DNA of 57,674 nucleotides. It comes from an uncultured bacterium (lineage in GTDB: Bacteria > Cyanobacteriota > Vampirovibrionia > Gastranaerophilales > Gastranaerophilaceae). Numbering within the stretch: the first letter of the stretch is position 1; every line of letters begins with the position of its first letter. The DNA lies in assembly GCA_949288725.1 (NCBI GenBank), contig CASELF010000086.1, forward strand, positions 1 through 57,674, read 5' to 3'. The notes under the pieces were generated by a model. The model saw only the letters and a list, made by a program, of their open reading frames with translations. It did not search any database and was not told the origin of the DNA. The translations under genes and the position numbers were made by a program. This document shows positions 9,941 to 19,706 of this stretch, piece after piece.

Positions 9941-10676
9941 TGAAACAGAAAACCGTGAAAATAATCCATCAGAAACGCATCTTCCCCATTCGGATGAACC
10001 AGTTGTCAAGGTTAAGAAATCACGTGTAAAGAAAGTCAAAACAAAAGACAAGAAGAAAAAGAAAAAAGGTATTCACATGGGTATTGGCAGTTTGATGCTC
10101 GTGTTTTTCTGTTCATTTCTGATTGTTGTAGCAACATTTTTACAACTAAATGTTACACATATGATTATTCCAATGAAGTTTTGGTATGGTGAACCAACTA
10201 AAATTAATGACTTCATTTATTCAATAAAATATATTCCGCAAATTCCGATAATAATGTTTATTGTAGGATTGTTAGGTAGAAAATTAGGCAGTATAAGTAT
10301 TTTATTATATATTATTGCAGGGTTATTTTTTGTTCCTGTCTTTGCTTTGGGCGGGGGCTGGAGATATATTTTTGAATACAGCTTCGGATATATCTTTGCT
10401 TATATTCCGGCAGCAATAATTGTTGGAACAATTCTGAAAAGAGGTTACTCATACAAAAATGTTGCAAAAGCAGTATTTTCAGGTGTTTTGACAATACATA
10501 TCGTTGGTGTTTTATATATGATGCTGCTGGCATATTTTAAACATGCCGGCTGGGGTTTTGTAACAGGATGGATTGAAGCTCAAAGCGGAATAAAAATTCT
10601 ATATGATTTTGTCTTCAGTTATCTTATTGTTCTTGTTGCAAAGTATGCAAGAATAATTTTGTGGTTTTATTTGTAA
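9933..10676 (+). CDS. bioY: BioY-family biotin transporter substrate-binding membrane protein
   Basis: An integral membrane protein of 247 residues with about six hydrophobic segments after residue 50. The region reading PVFALGGGW followed by a GYIFAYIPAA stretch matches the conserved BioY core, the S component of ECF-type biotin uptake. BioY proteins are usually near 190 residues. The excess here is an N-terminal, strongly basic extension (residues about 28-46, runs of Lys), which is unusual and could be a cytoplasmic tether. No ECF ATPase or T component lies nearby, so it either uses a shared energising module or works alone. It overlaps rimI by eight bases. Confidence 0.75.
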   Translation: MNDETENRENNPSETHLPHSDEPVVKVKKSRVKKVKTKDKKKKKKGIHMGIGSLMLVFFCSFLIVVATFLQLNVTHMIIPMKFWYGEPTKINDFIYSIKYIPQIPIIMFIVGLLGRKLGSISILLYIIAGLFFVPVFALGGGWRYIFEYSFGYIFAYIPAAIIVGTILKRGYSYKNVAKAVFSGVLTIHIVGVLYMMLLAYFKHAGWGFVTGWIEAQSGIKILYDFVFSYLIVLVAKYARIILWFYL

Positions 10677-10872
10677 TAATACTTAAAAAATTTTCTTATT
10701 AAGGCAAAATTTATTTTTTAGCATTTTTGACTGATGTATGTTGAATACGAATTATAAATACACAAGTACCCCTTATCCTTCAAATACAAATAGTTTACCA
10801 AAAGATTCAAGCCAATTATTATTGAAGAAAGTTCTATTCCGAATATATGGCAAAAATCATAATTATTACCTA

Positions 10873-10901
10873 TTGACGAGTGACAATTTTTTGTACACAA
10901 T
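10873..10901 (+). promoter_or_regulatory. Candidate promoter for eno
   Basis: TTGACG at 10873-10878, a 17-base spacer and CACAAT at 10896-10901. The -35 box is good and the -10 box weak. The expected start near 10908 leaves a leader containing the strong AAGGAG ribosome site at 10924-10929. The rest of the 260-base gap after bioY shows no gene I trust. Confidence 0.35.
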
Positions 10902-10903
10902 GA

Positions 10904-12223
<1,320 letters not shown>

Positions 12224-12317
12224 TTTCTATATATTACGTTTCTTAATGAAAAGGCAAAAATTTTGTATTTACAGTTTTTATTTAACTATGTAGGTTAGAT
12301 AAAAGAAGGAAGATTTT

Positions 12318-13592
12318 ATGATTAATGCAGTTGGTTCTACTTCGTCGGTTAGTAATGTAAATACAAATTTGTTAAATCAATTAAAAACAGATAAAAAGTT
12401 GGTTGAAAATAATAATGTAGAAGCTCCGCAAGCAAACGGTGCAGAAGTTCTTGCAGCTTATAATCAAGCTGCAATTAAAAAAACTGAAAAAGCAGATAAA
12501 AAAGATTTAGAAACTCTTAAAAATTTACAGCCATCAATCCCGACAGTATTGCAACCGGAAGCGATAAAAATTTTAAAAGGAGAAAGGATAAAAACAGCAA
12601 ACGGAACATTACATGCAATAGTAGATAAAACGCCTGATACAACAACCACATATTTAATGGATGTTCAAGCTCCAGAAGCTGCAATCAGGAAGATAATTAC
12701 AACCGATAACAAAACCGGTAAACGCATACGAGTACAAGAAAACTGTAATGAAATAAAAGAAGGAGTACTTCCAAATACATTTTTGATAGAAATTTATGAA
12801 TTTTATCCTGATTCTGATGATGTAAAAAAATTGACAACATATTATAACGGTAAGCCTGAAGTAACAGAAGAAACCGTATACAATAAAGACGGCAGTAAAA
12901 AACATTATATCAATGATAGAAATACACTGATGATATGTGAAGAAATACCAAAAGACGGTGTAACAAAATGTACAAAATACGATAAAGAGGGTAATATTGT
13001 TAGTGTAGCAACCGACAAAAAGAATGAATATTATTCAGAGACAATAAGATATGAAAATAATATTCCGACAGAAACCGTAAAAGAAGCTAAAAAACCAACT
13101 AAAAATGATACAGGGAAAGATCCTTTTAAAGATGAAGATTTAAAACCCGCAGAAAAGTATGAAATTAATGGTGATCCCAAAAAATTTGAAGGTAAAAAAG
13201 AAACCTATTCAAATGGCGCATTGCAATCAATAAAGGTAAAAAATGAAAAAGGCGGAGAAATAACATATTTATTTGACTTAGAAGGTAATCTTGATTCCAT
13301 TGACGACAACTCAGATGCAGAGCACAAAAAATCAATAATTTACCACAAGCCTGAATGTTCTGATAAAAAAGGTCATTACATAATTAAAGAAGAATTAGCA
13401 AACGGCATAGAAAAAAACACCACTTATGTAAATGACGGCACCGTTGAAGTTCGAGTGTTAGACAATAAAAACGATTCTGAGAAATACGCACAATATTCAA
13501 AAGACGGCTATATGGAAATGTATATTGAAAACGGCTCAAAAGATAATGCCCTAAGAATGCTTTTTGATAAAGACGGCAATCTTCTTGAATAA
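12318..13592 (+). CDS. Hypothetical protein with MORN/YwqK-like Tyr-Gly repeats
   Basis: A 424-residue protein without signal peptide or membrane segment. The N-terminal ~60 residues are Asn/Ala/Lys-rich and probably disordered. From about residue 150 onward it has repeated short strand units such as TTYYNGKPEVTEETVYNKDG, IRYENNIPTE and KETYSNGALQSIKV, the pattern of MORN-type or YwqK antitoxin-like repeats that form flat beta sheets. I do not recognise a catalytic site. It has a GAAGGA ribosome site before the ATG. The function is unknown, possibly a structural or binding protein. Confidence 0.75.
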   Translation: MINAVGSTSSVSNVNTNLLNQLKTDKKLVENNNVEAPQANGAEVLAAYNQAAIKKTEKADKKDLETLKNLQPSIPTVLQPEAIKILKGERIKTANGTLHAIVDKTPDTTTTYLMDVQAPEAAIRKIITTDNKTGKRIRVQENCNEIKEGVLPNTFLIEIYEFYPDSDDVKKLTTYYNGKPEVTEETVYNKDGSKKHYINDRNTLMICEEIPKDGVTKCTKYDKEGNIVSVATDKKNEYYSETIRYENNIPTETVKEAKKPTKNDTGKDPFKDEDLKPAEKYEINGDPKKFEGKKETYSNGALQSIKVKNEKGGEITYLFDLEGNLDSIDDNSDAEHKKSIIYHKPECSDKKGHYIIKEELANGIEKNTTYVNDGTVEVRVLDNKNDSEKYAQYSKDGYMEMYIENGSKDNALRMLFDKDGNLLE

Positions 13593-13642
13593 TAAGTAAT
13601 AAACTTTCCCATATAAAAATTTTATAATATAATAATCCTGTT

Positions 13643-14881
13643 ATGTTTTTATATGGAATTTTATCTACAATAGTTTTTGTAATCGCAATACCTTTTGTAT
13701 TTGCGGTGAGAAAGTTTATGGGCAAACCGAATGCAGGAATTAAGGAAAAATTCGGTTTTGTGGAAATGCCTGATTTTGGTGAAGAAGATATTATTATGCT
13801 TCACGGAGTTTCTGTTGGCGAGGTTATTGCTTTGGAGAATCTTGCGAAAAAGATTAAAGAAACGTTCCCGCATAAAAAATTAATTGTTACAACAGGGACA
13901 AAAACAGGTCAGGAAATTGCACATAAGAAGTATTCAGAAATTGCAGATTTTATAACATATTTTCCGTTTGATATTCCTTTTGCGGTAAATAAGTTTTTGG
14001 ATAGGGTGCATCCTTCCGTTGTATTGATTGCGGAAACAGAGATTTGGCCTTATTTTGCCTATGCTTGTAATAAGAGAAGCATTCCGGTTTCAATAATTAA
14101 CGGTAGAATTTCAGATTCAACATTTAACACGTACCAAAAAGTAAAATTTTTCTTTAAAAATGTATTTAAAAATTTCACGGCTATTTATACTCAAAGTGAA
14201 GATGATAAGAAAAAATACATTGATATAGGCGCAGACACGAATAAAGTTGAAGTGATGGGTAACCTTAAGTTTGACGTAAAACGTAAAGAAGCTGATATAA
14301 ACATGGGTCAAGAAGGTTACAGAGTAATAATTGCGGGTAGTACCCACTCCGGAGAAGATGAGATTGTTTTAAAAGCTTTTAAGCAATTAAAAGAGAAATA
14401 TTCAGATATAAAGCTTCTCTTAGCTCCAAGACATCCGAAAAGAGTTCCGGATGTTGAAAGTTTGACAAAAAACTTTGATTTAAGTTATGGCTTGCGTTCA
14501 AGGGATGATAAATTTACGGATTATGACGTAATAATTTTGGATACTCTTGGAGAACTTGGCAAAATGTATTCAATATGTCATTTTGCATTTATTGGCGGAA
14601 GTTTTAACAAGACCGGCGGACATAATCCTTTGGAGGCGGCAGTTTATGACAAGCCTACCGTGACCGGGCCGTCTATTCATAATTTTAAAGATATTTATTG
14701 GACTTTGGATAAAACTGACGCAGGAAAAATTGTTAATACTCCTGAGGAATTTGAAAAATATTTAGATAAGCTTTTGGCGGATGAAAGTTTTTATAACAAG
14801 GCTTGTGCGGATTGTAAAACCGTATTTGAGGCACAAAAAGGCGCATTAGATTTTGTTATAGATAAACTTAAAGAATATTAA
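13643..14881 (+). CDS. waaA: 3-deoxy-D-manno-octulosonic acid (Kdo) transferase
   Basis: WaaA/KdtA transfers Kdo from CMP-Kdo to lipid IV-A at the inner membrane, the step that starts the LPS inner core. The 412 residues match the family length. The sequence shows an N-terminal membrane anchor (residues 1-20), LHGVSVGEV with the catalytic-base glutamate, LIAETEIWP, INGRISD, and a GT-B C-terminal half with the IIAGSTHSGEDE and GGHNPLEAA donor-site motifs. Two overlapping TATAAT boxes (13623-13628 and 13628-13633) end 10-15 bases before the ATG and no ribosome site is visible, so the transcript leader is very short. Its presence marks the organism as diderm with Kdo-containing LPS. Confidence 0.95.
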   Translation: MFLYGILSTIVFVIAIPFVFAVRKFMGKPNAGIKEKFGFVEMPDFGEEDIIMLHGVSVGEVIALENLAKKIKETFPHKKLIVTTGTKTGQEIAHKKYSEIADFITYFPFDIPFAVNKFLDRVHPSVVLIAETEIWPYFAYACNKRSIPVSIINGRISDSTFNTYQKVKFFFKNVFKNFTAIYTQSEDDKKKYIDIGADTNKVEVMGNLKFDVKRKEADINMGQEGYRVIIAGSTHSGEDEIVLKAFKQLKEKYSDIKLLLAPRHPKRVPDVESLTKNFDLSYGLRSRDDKFTDYDVIILDTLGELGKMYSICHFAFIGGSFNKTGGHNPLEAAVYDKPTVTGPSIHNFKDIYWTLDKTDAGKIVNTPEEFEKYLDKLLADESFYNKACADCKTVFEAQKGALDFVIDKLKEY

Positions 14882-14947
14882 TAAAAGAATTTTAGAGCGC
14901 AATTTTTAGAATTTTTATCATTTATTTTGCTTGGAAGGAAGTATTAA

Positions 14948-15607
14948 ATGAATCTTACAAGTAACCCTCAATATTCTCCAAGTTTTCGTGCAATAAAAAT
15001 TGCTGAAACTCGTAATGTTATTAACGGTGCTGTTACCAAGCTTGATGTATATCAAGTTTCTCATAGGGATAAGTCTTTTTTGCATACATTATGCGATACA
15101 ACAGATATGAAAAAGCTTATGCCGGGGTTGGGAAAAGATGAATATAGAAGGTGGCATGAAATGCTTGAGATTGCTACCGATAAGGCAGAAAGTACGGATA
15201 GAAAATCATTCGTGATAGCACAAGACAAACGTCCTTGCGGGATTATTACATTTAAACCGGGGAAAAATATTTTTGCATTGGATTGTATTTGTACTTGGCC
15301 GATTGAGTTTGGGAAGAAGGTTAACCTTGCAGGGCAAACATTATTTAAGATGATGTTTGAAGATTTTTCAAAAACAAAAGCTAATAAAATCAGACTTGAA
15401 GCAATAACAGATGGGCCGTATCCGACAGAACCTAAATATACAAAATTGGGGTTCAAGGCTATCGGCTCCAGAGATGATAACAAAATCGAAATGGAAATTT
15501 CATCAAATAATGTTAGAAATTCTCTGAATAACTTAAAAAATAAAATTCAGCAGACGAATATTCAAGATTCAAAAACAGTTAACTTATGTGATGAGTTTGA
15601 TATATAA
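14948..15607 (+). CDS. GNAT-fold acetyltransferase-like protein with N-terminal F-x-A motif
   Basis: A 219-residue protein. Its central part (FVIAQDKRPCGIITF, a strand pair, then TLFKMMFEDFSKTKANKI and YTKLGFKAIGSRDD) has the strand order of GNAT acetyltransferases, including the closing LGF motif. The acetyl-CoA-binding R/Q-x-x-G-x-G/A loop is not evident, so activity is uncertain. Residues 12-16 read SFRAI, the short N-terminal tag shared by several unrelated hypotheticals here. The C-terminal tail is polar. It starts 66 bases after waaA with a GGAAGG ribosome site. Confidence 0.65.
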   Translation: MNLTSNPQYSPSFRAIKIAETRNVINGAVTKLDVYQVSHRDKSFLHTLCDTTDMKKLMPGLGKDEYRRWHEMLEIATDKAESTDRKSFVIAQDKRPCGIITFKPGKNIFALDCICTWPIEFGKKVNLAGQTLFKMMFEDFSKTKANKIRLEAITDGPYPTEPKYTKLGFKAIGSRDDNKIEMEISSNNVRNSLNNLKNKIQQTNIQDSKTVNLCDEFDI

Positions 15608-15611
15608 TGAG

Positions 15612-15639
15612 TTGACTTATATTCAAAATCTATTAAAAT
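15612..15639 (+). promoter_or_regulatory. Promoter upstream of the 83-residue gene and alr-tyrA
   Basis: TTGACT at 15612-15617 and TAAAAT at 15634-15639 with a 16-base spacer. Transcription would begin near 15646, leaving a short leader with GCGAGG before the ATG at 15662. Confidence 0.5.
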
Positions 15640-15661
15640 ATAAGATGTAGGGCGAGGATAT

Positions 15662-15913
15662 ATGAGACTAACAGATAAATTAAAACAATATGAACAACAA
15701 TTTATGTTTATTCGTTGGGCTACCGGTGGTGAGTATGGTAAACTCCGTTATGTCGGCTCGGATTTTATTGAATTTCAGATAATTGACGTTGATAATATGG
15801 AATTTAGTGAAACAGTTTTGATCCAAAGCGGATTGATACTTGAAGTGTGCATTGGCGGTGCTGATGTTGCTAGAATTGTTGCTGAATTTTCGTCTAAAAT
15901 CTCTATTGATTAA
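15662..15913 (+). CDS. Small conserved-looking hypothetical protein, probable beta-barrel fold
   Basis: An 83-residue protein with a GCGAGG ribosome site. After a short N-terminal helix it is predicted by eye to be a run of five or so beta strands (GKLRYVGSDFIEFQII, SETVLIQSGLILEVCI) with a final helix, reminiscent of small SH3/Sm-like barrels. I cannot assign a family. It stands first in a probable unit with alr and tyrA; the next start is 51 bases downstream. Confidence 0.65.
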   Translation: MRLTDKLKQYEQQFMFIRWATGGEYGKLRYVGSDFIEFQIIDVDNMEFSETVLIQSGLILEVCIGGADVARIVAEFSSKISID

Positions 15914-15964
15914 TCCCTGCGCTTACGTATTAGTGTAATAGTTTATTGTGTGGATTATCGAATT

Positions 15965-17089
15965 ATGAGAAATGTTAGACAGACAAATGTTAATATACAT
16001 AGAGACTCCTGGGTTGAAATTAATATAGGTAATTTAGCCCACAATGCAAAAGAAATAAGAAAAAACGTACCCTCTGATACAAAACTTTTAGCTGTTGTAA
16101 AAGCAGATTCTTACGGGCATGGATCAGTTATGTTGGCGCCGACTTTGCTTGCGTCAGGTTTCGATATGCTTGGTGTTGCTTCTATTGATGAGGGTGTTGA
16201 TTTAAGAAATGCAAAAATTAATGCTGAAATACTAGTTTTAGGTGCTGTTCCTGTTTGGGCGGTTGAAACTGCTGTTCAGGAAGATATTTCTATTCCTGTA
16301 TTTTCAGATGCTCATCTTGAGGCTTGCAGACAAGCGTTTTTAAGAACGGGTAAGAAACCTAAAGTTCATGTGAAAATTGATACAGGCATGAACAGAATAG
16401 GTATTGGGTATGACAAAGCTATTGATTTTATTAAAAAAGTTCAAAGCAGTGATTTTGTTGACTTGAAGGGTATTTTTACACACCTTGCTGCCGCTGAAGA
16501 AAGAGATGAAACTCAAATTCAAATTGACAGATGGAATAATGTTATTTCGAACATTGATACAACAGGACTTTTGTTGCATATCCAAAATACGGTTGGTACA
16601 ATGTGTTATGAAGTACCACTTTCAAATATGCGAAGAGTAGGTATTGCACTTTATGGACTTTATACAGATATGCCAGATGATAATAAAGGTTTTCGCCCTG
16701 ATTTAAAACAAGTTATTTCTTTAAAAGGAAGAATTGTCCATATCCATGATGCGCAGGATGGTGCAGGAATTAGCTACGGCCATACGTATAGAGCAAAAGG
16801 TACAAGAACTATTGCTACTATTCCGATAGGTTATGCTGATGGCGTTTCAAGAGGCCTTTCAAATAAAATTTATGGGGTTTTGAATGGGCATAAAGTGCCT
16901 CAGGTCGGTAATATAACAATGGATCAGATGATGTTCGATATTACAGGTGTTGAAGCTGAAATTGGTGATGTCATAACTCTTCTTGATGAAGACAATTCTA
17001 TTGATGAATGGGCAAAAATTCTTAATACAATTAATTACGAGCTTACTTGTCGTTTGAAAGTGAGATTGCCAAGAGTTTATACGAGGTAA
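15965..17089 (+). CDS. alr: Alanine racemase
   Basis: A PLP enzyme that converts L- to D-alanine for peptidoglycan. Visible hallmarks are WVEINIGNLAHN, VVKADSYGHG with the PLP lysine (K46 from this ATG), the KIDTGMNRIG segment, GISYGHTYRA with the second catalytic tyrosine, IPIGYADGVSRGLSN, and GNITMDQMMFDIT. The length of 374 is normal. An upstream in-frame GTG at 15950 would add five residues. Neither start has a clear ribosome site; I prefer the ATG. tyrA follows after five bases, so the two form an operon. Confidence 0.95.
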   Translation: MRNVRQTNVNIHRDSWVEINIGNLAHNAKEIRKNVPSDTKLLAVVKADSYGHGSVMLAPTLLASGFDMLGVASIDEGVDLRNAKINAEILVLGAVPVWAVETAVQEDISIPVFSDAHLEACRQAFLRTGKKPKVHVKIDTGMNRIGIGYDKAIDFIKKVQSSDFVDLKGIFTHLAAAEERDETQIQIDRWNNVISNIDTTGLLLHIQNTVGTMCYEVPLSNMRRVGIALYGLYTDMPDDNKGFRPDLKQVISLKGRIVHIHDAQDGAGISYGHTYRAKGTRTIATIPIGYADGVSRGLSNKIYGVLNGHKVPQVGNITMDQMMFDITGVEAEIGDVITLLDEDNSIDEWAKILNTINYELTCRLKVRLPRVYTR

Positions 17090-17094
17090 ATTTT

Positions 17095-17859
17095 ATGAAA
17101 ATCGGAGTTGTAGGACTTGGTTTAATTGGGGGTTCAATTTTCAAAGATTTGAAGCTCCTTGGCTATGATGTTGTTGCAGTATCCCAATCTCAGGATGGGG
17201 ATGGAATTTTTAAAACATATGATGTCCTACAAGATTGCGAAATAGTTTTTGTTTGTTCTGCGATGAACAAAACAATTTCAATTTTGGATGAACTTGAAAA
17301 TTACTTGGATAAAGAAACTATTGTTGCAGATGTGTGCAGCTTAAAAAGTTTTGTTTGTAAGAAATTCAGACCATATGTGTTTATTCCTTCGCACCCAATG
17401 GCTGGAACGGAGCATAAAGGGTATGAAAGTTCATTTGAAGGTTTATTCAAAGGTGCAACTTGGGTTTTAACTCCTTTTAAGTCTACTCCTGAAGTTTATG
17501 TGGATAAACTTACAAGTGTAATAAAAAAACTTGGGGCAGAGCCTTTGTTAACAACTCCACAAAAACACGATGAAGCAGCTGCAATGATTTCGCATATGCC
17601 AATGCTTATTGCTCAGGCTATATTCAAGTCAGCCAGCGATAATCCGCTTGCTATGAAGATGGCTTCGAGTGGTTTCCGTGATATGACAAGACTTGCGATG
17701 TCAAATGAAGAAATGGCAACAGATATGATAAACATGAATCACCATAATATTCAAGATGCCATTTTAAGACTGTATAAGTCGGTTGGGGAACTTACATCCG
17801 GTGATTACACAGAAATGATTAAAAAAATAAAAGCAGAACGTTCAAAGATGTTTAAATAA
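17095..17859 (+). CDS. tyrA: Prephenate/arogenate dehydrogenase
   Basis: TyrA oxidatively decarboxylates prephenate or arogenate in tyrosine synthesis. The N-terminal Rossmann motif is GVVGLGLIGGS, followed by VADVCSLK and the family-defining SHPMAGTEHKGYE segment, then the helical dimerisation half with SHMPMLIAQA and SGFRDMTRLAMS. The start at 17095 is chosen because it has GAGG eight bases upstream and begins MKIGVVG as in homologues. A longer frame from 17047 would overlap alr by 43 bases and add 16 non-homologous residues. At 254 residues it is slightly short but has all core motifs. No ACT or chorismate mutase domain is fused. Confidence 0.92.
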   Translation: MKIGVVGLGLIGGSIFKDLKLLGYDVVAVSQSQDGDGIFKTYDVLQDCEIVFVCSAMNKTISILDELENYLDKETIVADVCSLKSFVCKKFRPYVFIPSHPMAGTEHKGYESSFEGLFKGATWVLTPFKSTPEVYVDKLTSVIKKLGAEPLLTTPQKHDEAAAMISHMPMLIAQAIFKSASDNPLAMKMASSGFRDMTRLAMSNEEMATDMINMNHHNIQDAILRLYKSVGELTSGDYTEMIKKIKAERSKMFK

Positions 17860-17867
17860 ACTAAAAA

Positions 17868-17894
17868 AATACCGGTTATAAATTAACCGGTATT
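17868..17894. terminator. Bidirectional terminator between convergent genes
   Basis: A perfect 11-base inverted repeat (AATACCGGTTA, loop TAAAT, TAACCGGTATT) lies between the stop of tyrA and the stop of the leftward gene at 17915. It is flanked by A-rich sequence on the left and T-rich on the right, so it can end transcription from both sides. Confidence 0.85.
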
Positions 17895-17914
17895 TTATTC
17901 CTAAAATGTTTAGA

Positions 17915-18451
17915 TTAAGCATTTTTAGAAGATGCTCTAAAAACACTTTGTCCTAACCCGACAAAGAATCCTAGAACAGCTCCGCAAGCGACGTAAGCAG
18001 GAGTAACTCTCTTATCTTTTACGGCACTCTTGAAACCTTTTTCACAACGTCTGAACATGTCGATGGCTCTTTCATTAACAGTTGCAATGATTCCTTTTAA
18101 TTCGATCATGTCATTTTTATTAAGTTTAGCATCTTGAATAACTTTTTTCATGCTGAAAGCTTTTTTCATAGGGGTGTCAGCTTTAACATCAACCATTTTT
18201 ATGAATGTATCTTGTGCTAAAGTTTTATCTTTTATATTTCTAATAATATCAATAGCACTTGCTTTAGCTTTATTAGATTGTTCTCTAATAATGGCCATAG
18301 CACCTTTAAATTCAGCGTCCATTTCGCTTTCACTAAGCGGTAACATATGCTTTGCAGCATAACCCATAACTCCGCCTACAACAGATCCCTTTGTTATAAG
18401 ACCAAATGGTGAATGACTTCTATCCTGTGTTTCAATAGCATTTATACTCAT
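17915..18451 (-). CDS. Hypothetical protein with terminal hydrophobic segments
   Basis: A 178-residue protein. A Gly-rich hydrophobic segment lies near residues 20-36 (GSVVGGVMGYAA) and a second near 155-170 (AYVACGAVLGFFVGLG), separated by a charged helical middle. The two ends could pair in a membrane, or the protein could be a small membrane-associated coiled-coil protein. No catalytic motif or family is recognised. It converges on tyrA across a bidirectional terminator. Its 196-base upstream gap holds an AT-rich inverted repeat. Confidence 0.65.
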   Translation of the reverse strand: MSINAIETQDRSHSPFGLITKGSVVGGVMGYAAKHMLPLSESEMDAEFKGAMAIIREQSNKAKASAIDIIRNIKDKTLAQDTFIKMVDVKADTPMKKAFSMKKVIQDAKLNKNDMIELKGIIATVNERAIDMFRRCEKGFKSAVKDKRVTPAYVACGAVLGFFVGLGQSVFRASSKNA

Positions 18452-18510
18452 AGTTAATAAACCCTTACTTAACTAAAATCCTTTCTTACATATGACCACA
18501 TATATCTCTT

Positions 18511-18542
18511 GATTAAGATTTCACACTAAAAAAATCTTAATC
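18511..18542. repeat. AT-rich inverted repeat in the leader of the 178-residue gene
   Basis: A perfect 11-base stem (GATTAAGATTT / AAATCTTAATC) around a 10-base loop, 60 bases upstream of the leftward start at 18451. It has no T-tract on either side, so it could be an operator or mRNA structure rather than a terminator. The rest of 18452-18647 shows nothing I can name. Confidence 0.4.
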
Positions 18543-18647
18543 TGAATACATATGGATGGACTTGCACTTAAATATTTTAAATAATTAACCCTAAAAAATA
18601 ATTACATAAAACTGAGTAATCAAATCCTTGGGAATTTTAGCACATAA

Positions 18648-19685
18648 TTATTTTTTTGTCAAGACCTTTATGAAGTTAAGTAAAAGCATTACTGCAACTA
18701 CGACGAAGATGGCAAGGAAATACAATTTGATTGTATTTTCGCCCATAAATAACGTAGCGAACGCTCCTGCAATAATGGCGCAAGATGTAAGAATTACAAC
18801 AGTCTTCTTTTGTGAAAATCCGGCGTGAAGCAGCTTGTGGTGAATATGTTCAGCATCTGCAACAAATGGAGATTTTCCTTTACAAATTCTTCTTAAACTT
18901 GAATAGGTAATATCCATAATCGGTACGGCTAAAACTACAAATGGCAGTAAAATTGCAATTGTAGCAGCCTTCATAACTCCGGTGATAGAAATAGTAGCGA
19001 GCAAAAATCCTGAGAATAAAGCTCCGCTGTCTCCCATAAATATTTTTGCAGGATTAAAGTTATATGTTAAGAAAGCAAGCATTGAACCTGCAAGAATAAA
19101 TCCGATAAGTGCGATAATAGGGTTTGACGGAGTCATTGCAAGAGCAATGATTGCAAGAGTAATAGAGTTAATGGTTGTAACTGAACCTGCCAAACCGTCA
19201 ACACCGTCAATGAAGTTTAAGGCATTGCTAATACCAACTATCCACAAAATGGTGATAGGGTATGACCAAAAACCGAGGTTAATTCCGCCAAAAAATGGTA
19301 TAGAGCTAATTTGAACACCCAATAAATATACCAAAGTTGCGATTGATAATTGTAGGAACAATTTGAATTTTGCCGGAAGGTTGTAAATATCATCAACTAA
19401 TCCGAGTAAAAACATCAAAGAGCTTCCCAACAATATTCCGGAAAGCAAGCTTCCTTCCGGATAGTAGCTCATAAATACAAGACACAAGAAAGTCAGCATT
19501 GTACTAAGCCAAATTGCAACTCCACCTATTCTGGATATTGGTTTAGTATGGATTTTTCTTTCATTCGGAACATCAACAAGCCCCTCTTTTTTAGAAAAAC
19601 TTATAACCAACGGAACTAAAAATACGCCAAACATGTAAGCAATAATTGTTCCCAGAATATGTGCATGTGTCAATTTAATAATCAT
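18648..19685 (-). CDS. Undecaprenyl-phosphate N-acetylhexosamine-1-phosphate transferase (WecA/TagO-like)
   Basis: A polytopic enzyme of the MraY/WecA family that moves a sugar-1-phosphate from UDP-sugar to undecaprenyl phosphate, starting O-antigen, capsule or teichoic-type glycans. It is 345 residues with about ten hydrophobic segments. Motifs: LGLVDDIYNLPAKFKL (Asp-Asp pair), NALNFIDGVDGLAG (metal-binding Asp), FNPAKIFMGDSGALF, and HIHHKLLHAGFSQKK. The HIHH loop is the mark of the WecA/TagO branch rather than MraY. It lies 21 bases after glyA on the same strand and is probably co-transcribed with it. The UDP-sugar used cannot be told from sequence. Confidence 0.88.
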   Translation of the reverse strand: MIIKLTHAHILGTIIAYMFGVFLVPLVISFSKKEGLVDVPNERKIHTKPISRIGGVAIWLSTMLTFLCLVFMSYYPEGSLLSGILLGSSLMFLLGLVDDIYNLPAKFKLFLQLSIATLVYLLGVQISSIPFFGGINLGFWSYPITILWIVGISNALNFIDGVDGLAGSVTTINSITLAIIALAMTPSNPIIALIGFILAGSMLAFLTYNFNPAKIFMGDSGALFSGFLLATISITGVMKAATIAILLPFVVLAVPIMDITYSSLRRICKGKSPFVADAEHIHHKLLHAGFSQKKTVVILTSCAIIAGAFATLFMGENTIKLYFLAIFVVVAVMLLLNFIKVLTKK

Positions 19686-19706
19686 CTTAATTATGTCCTT
19701 CTCGAG

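Noticed and set aside
18511..18542. AT-rich hairpin read as a terminator for the WecA-like gene
   Set aside because: It has no T-tract in the direction needed and no G+C-rich stem; kept only as an inverted repeat.
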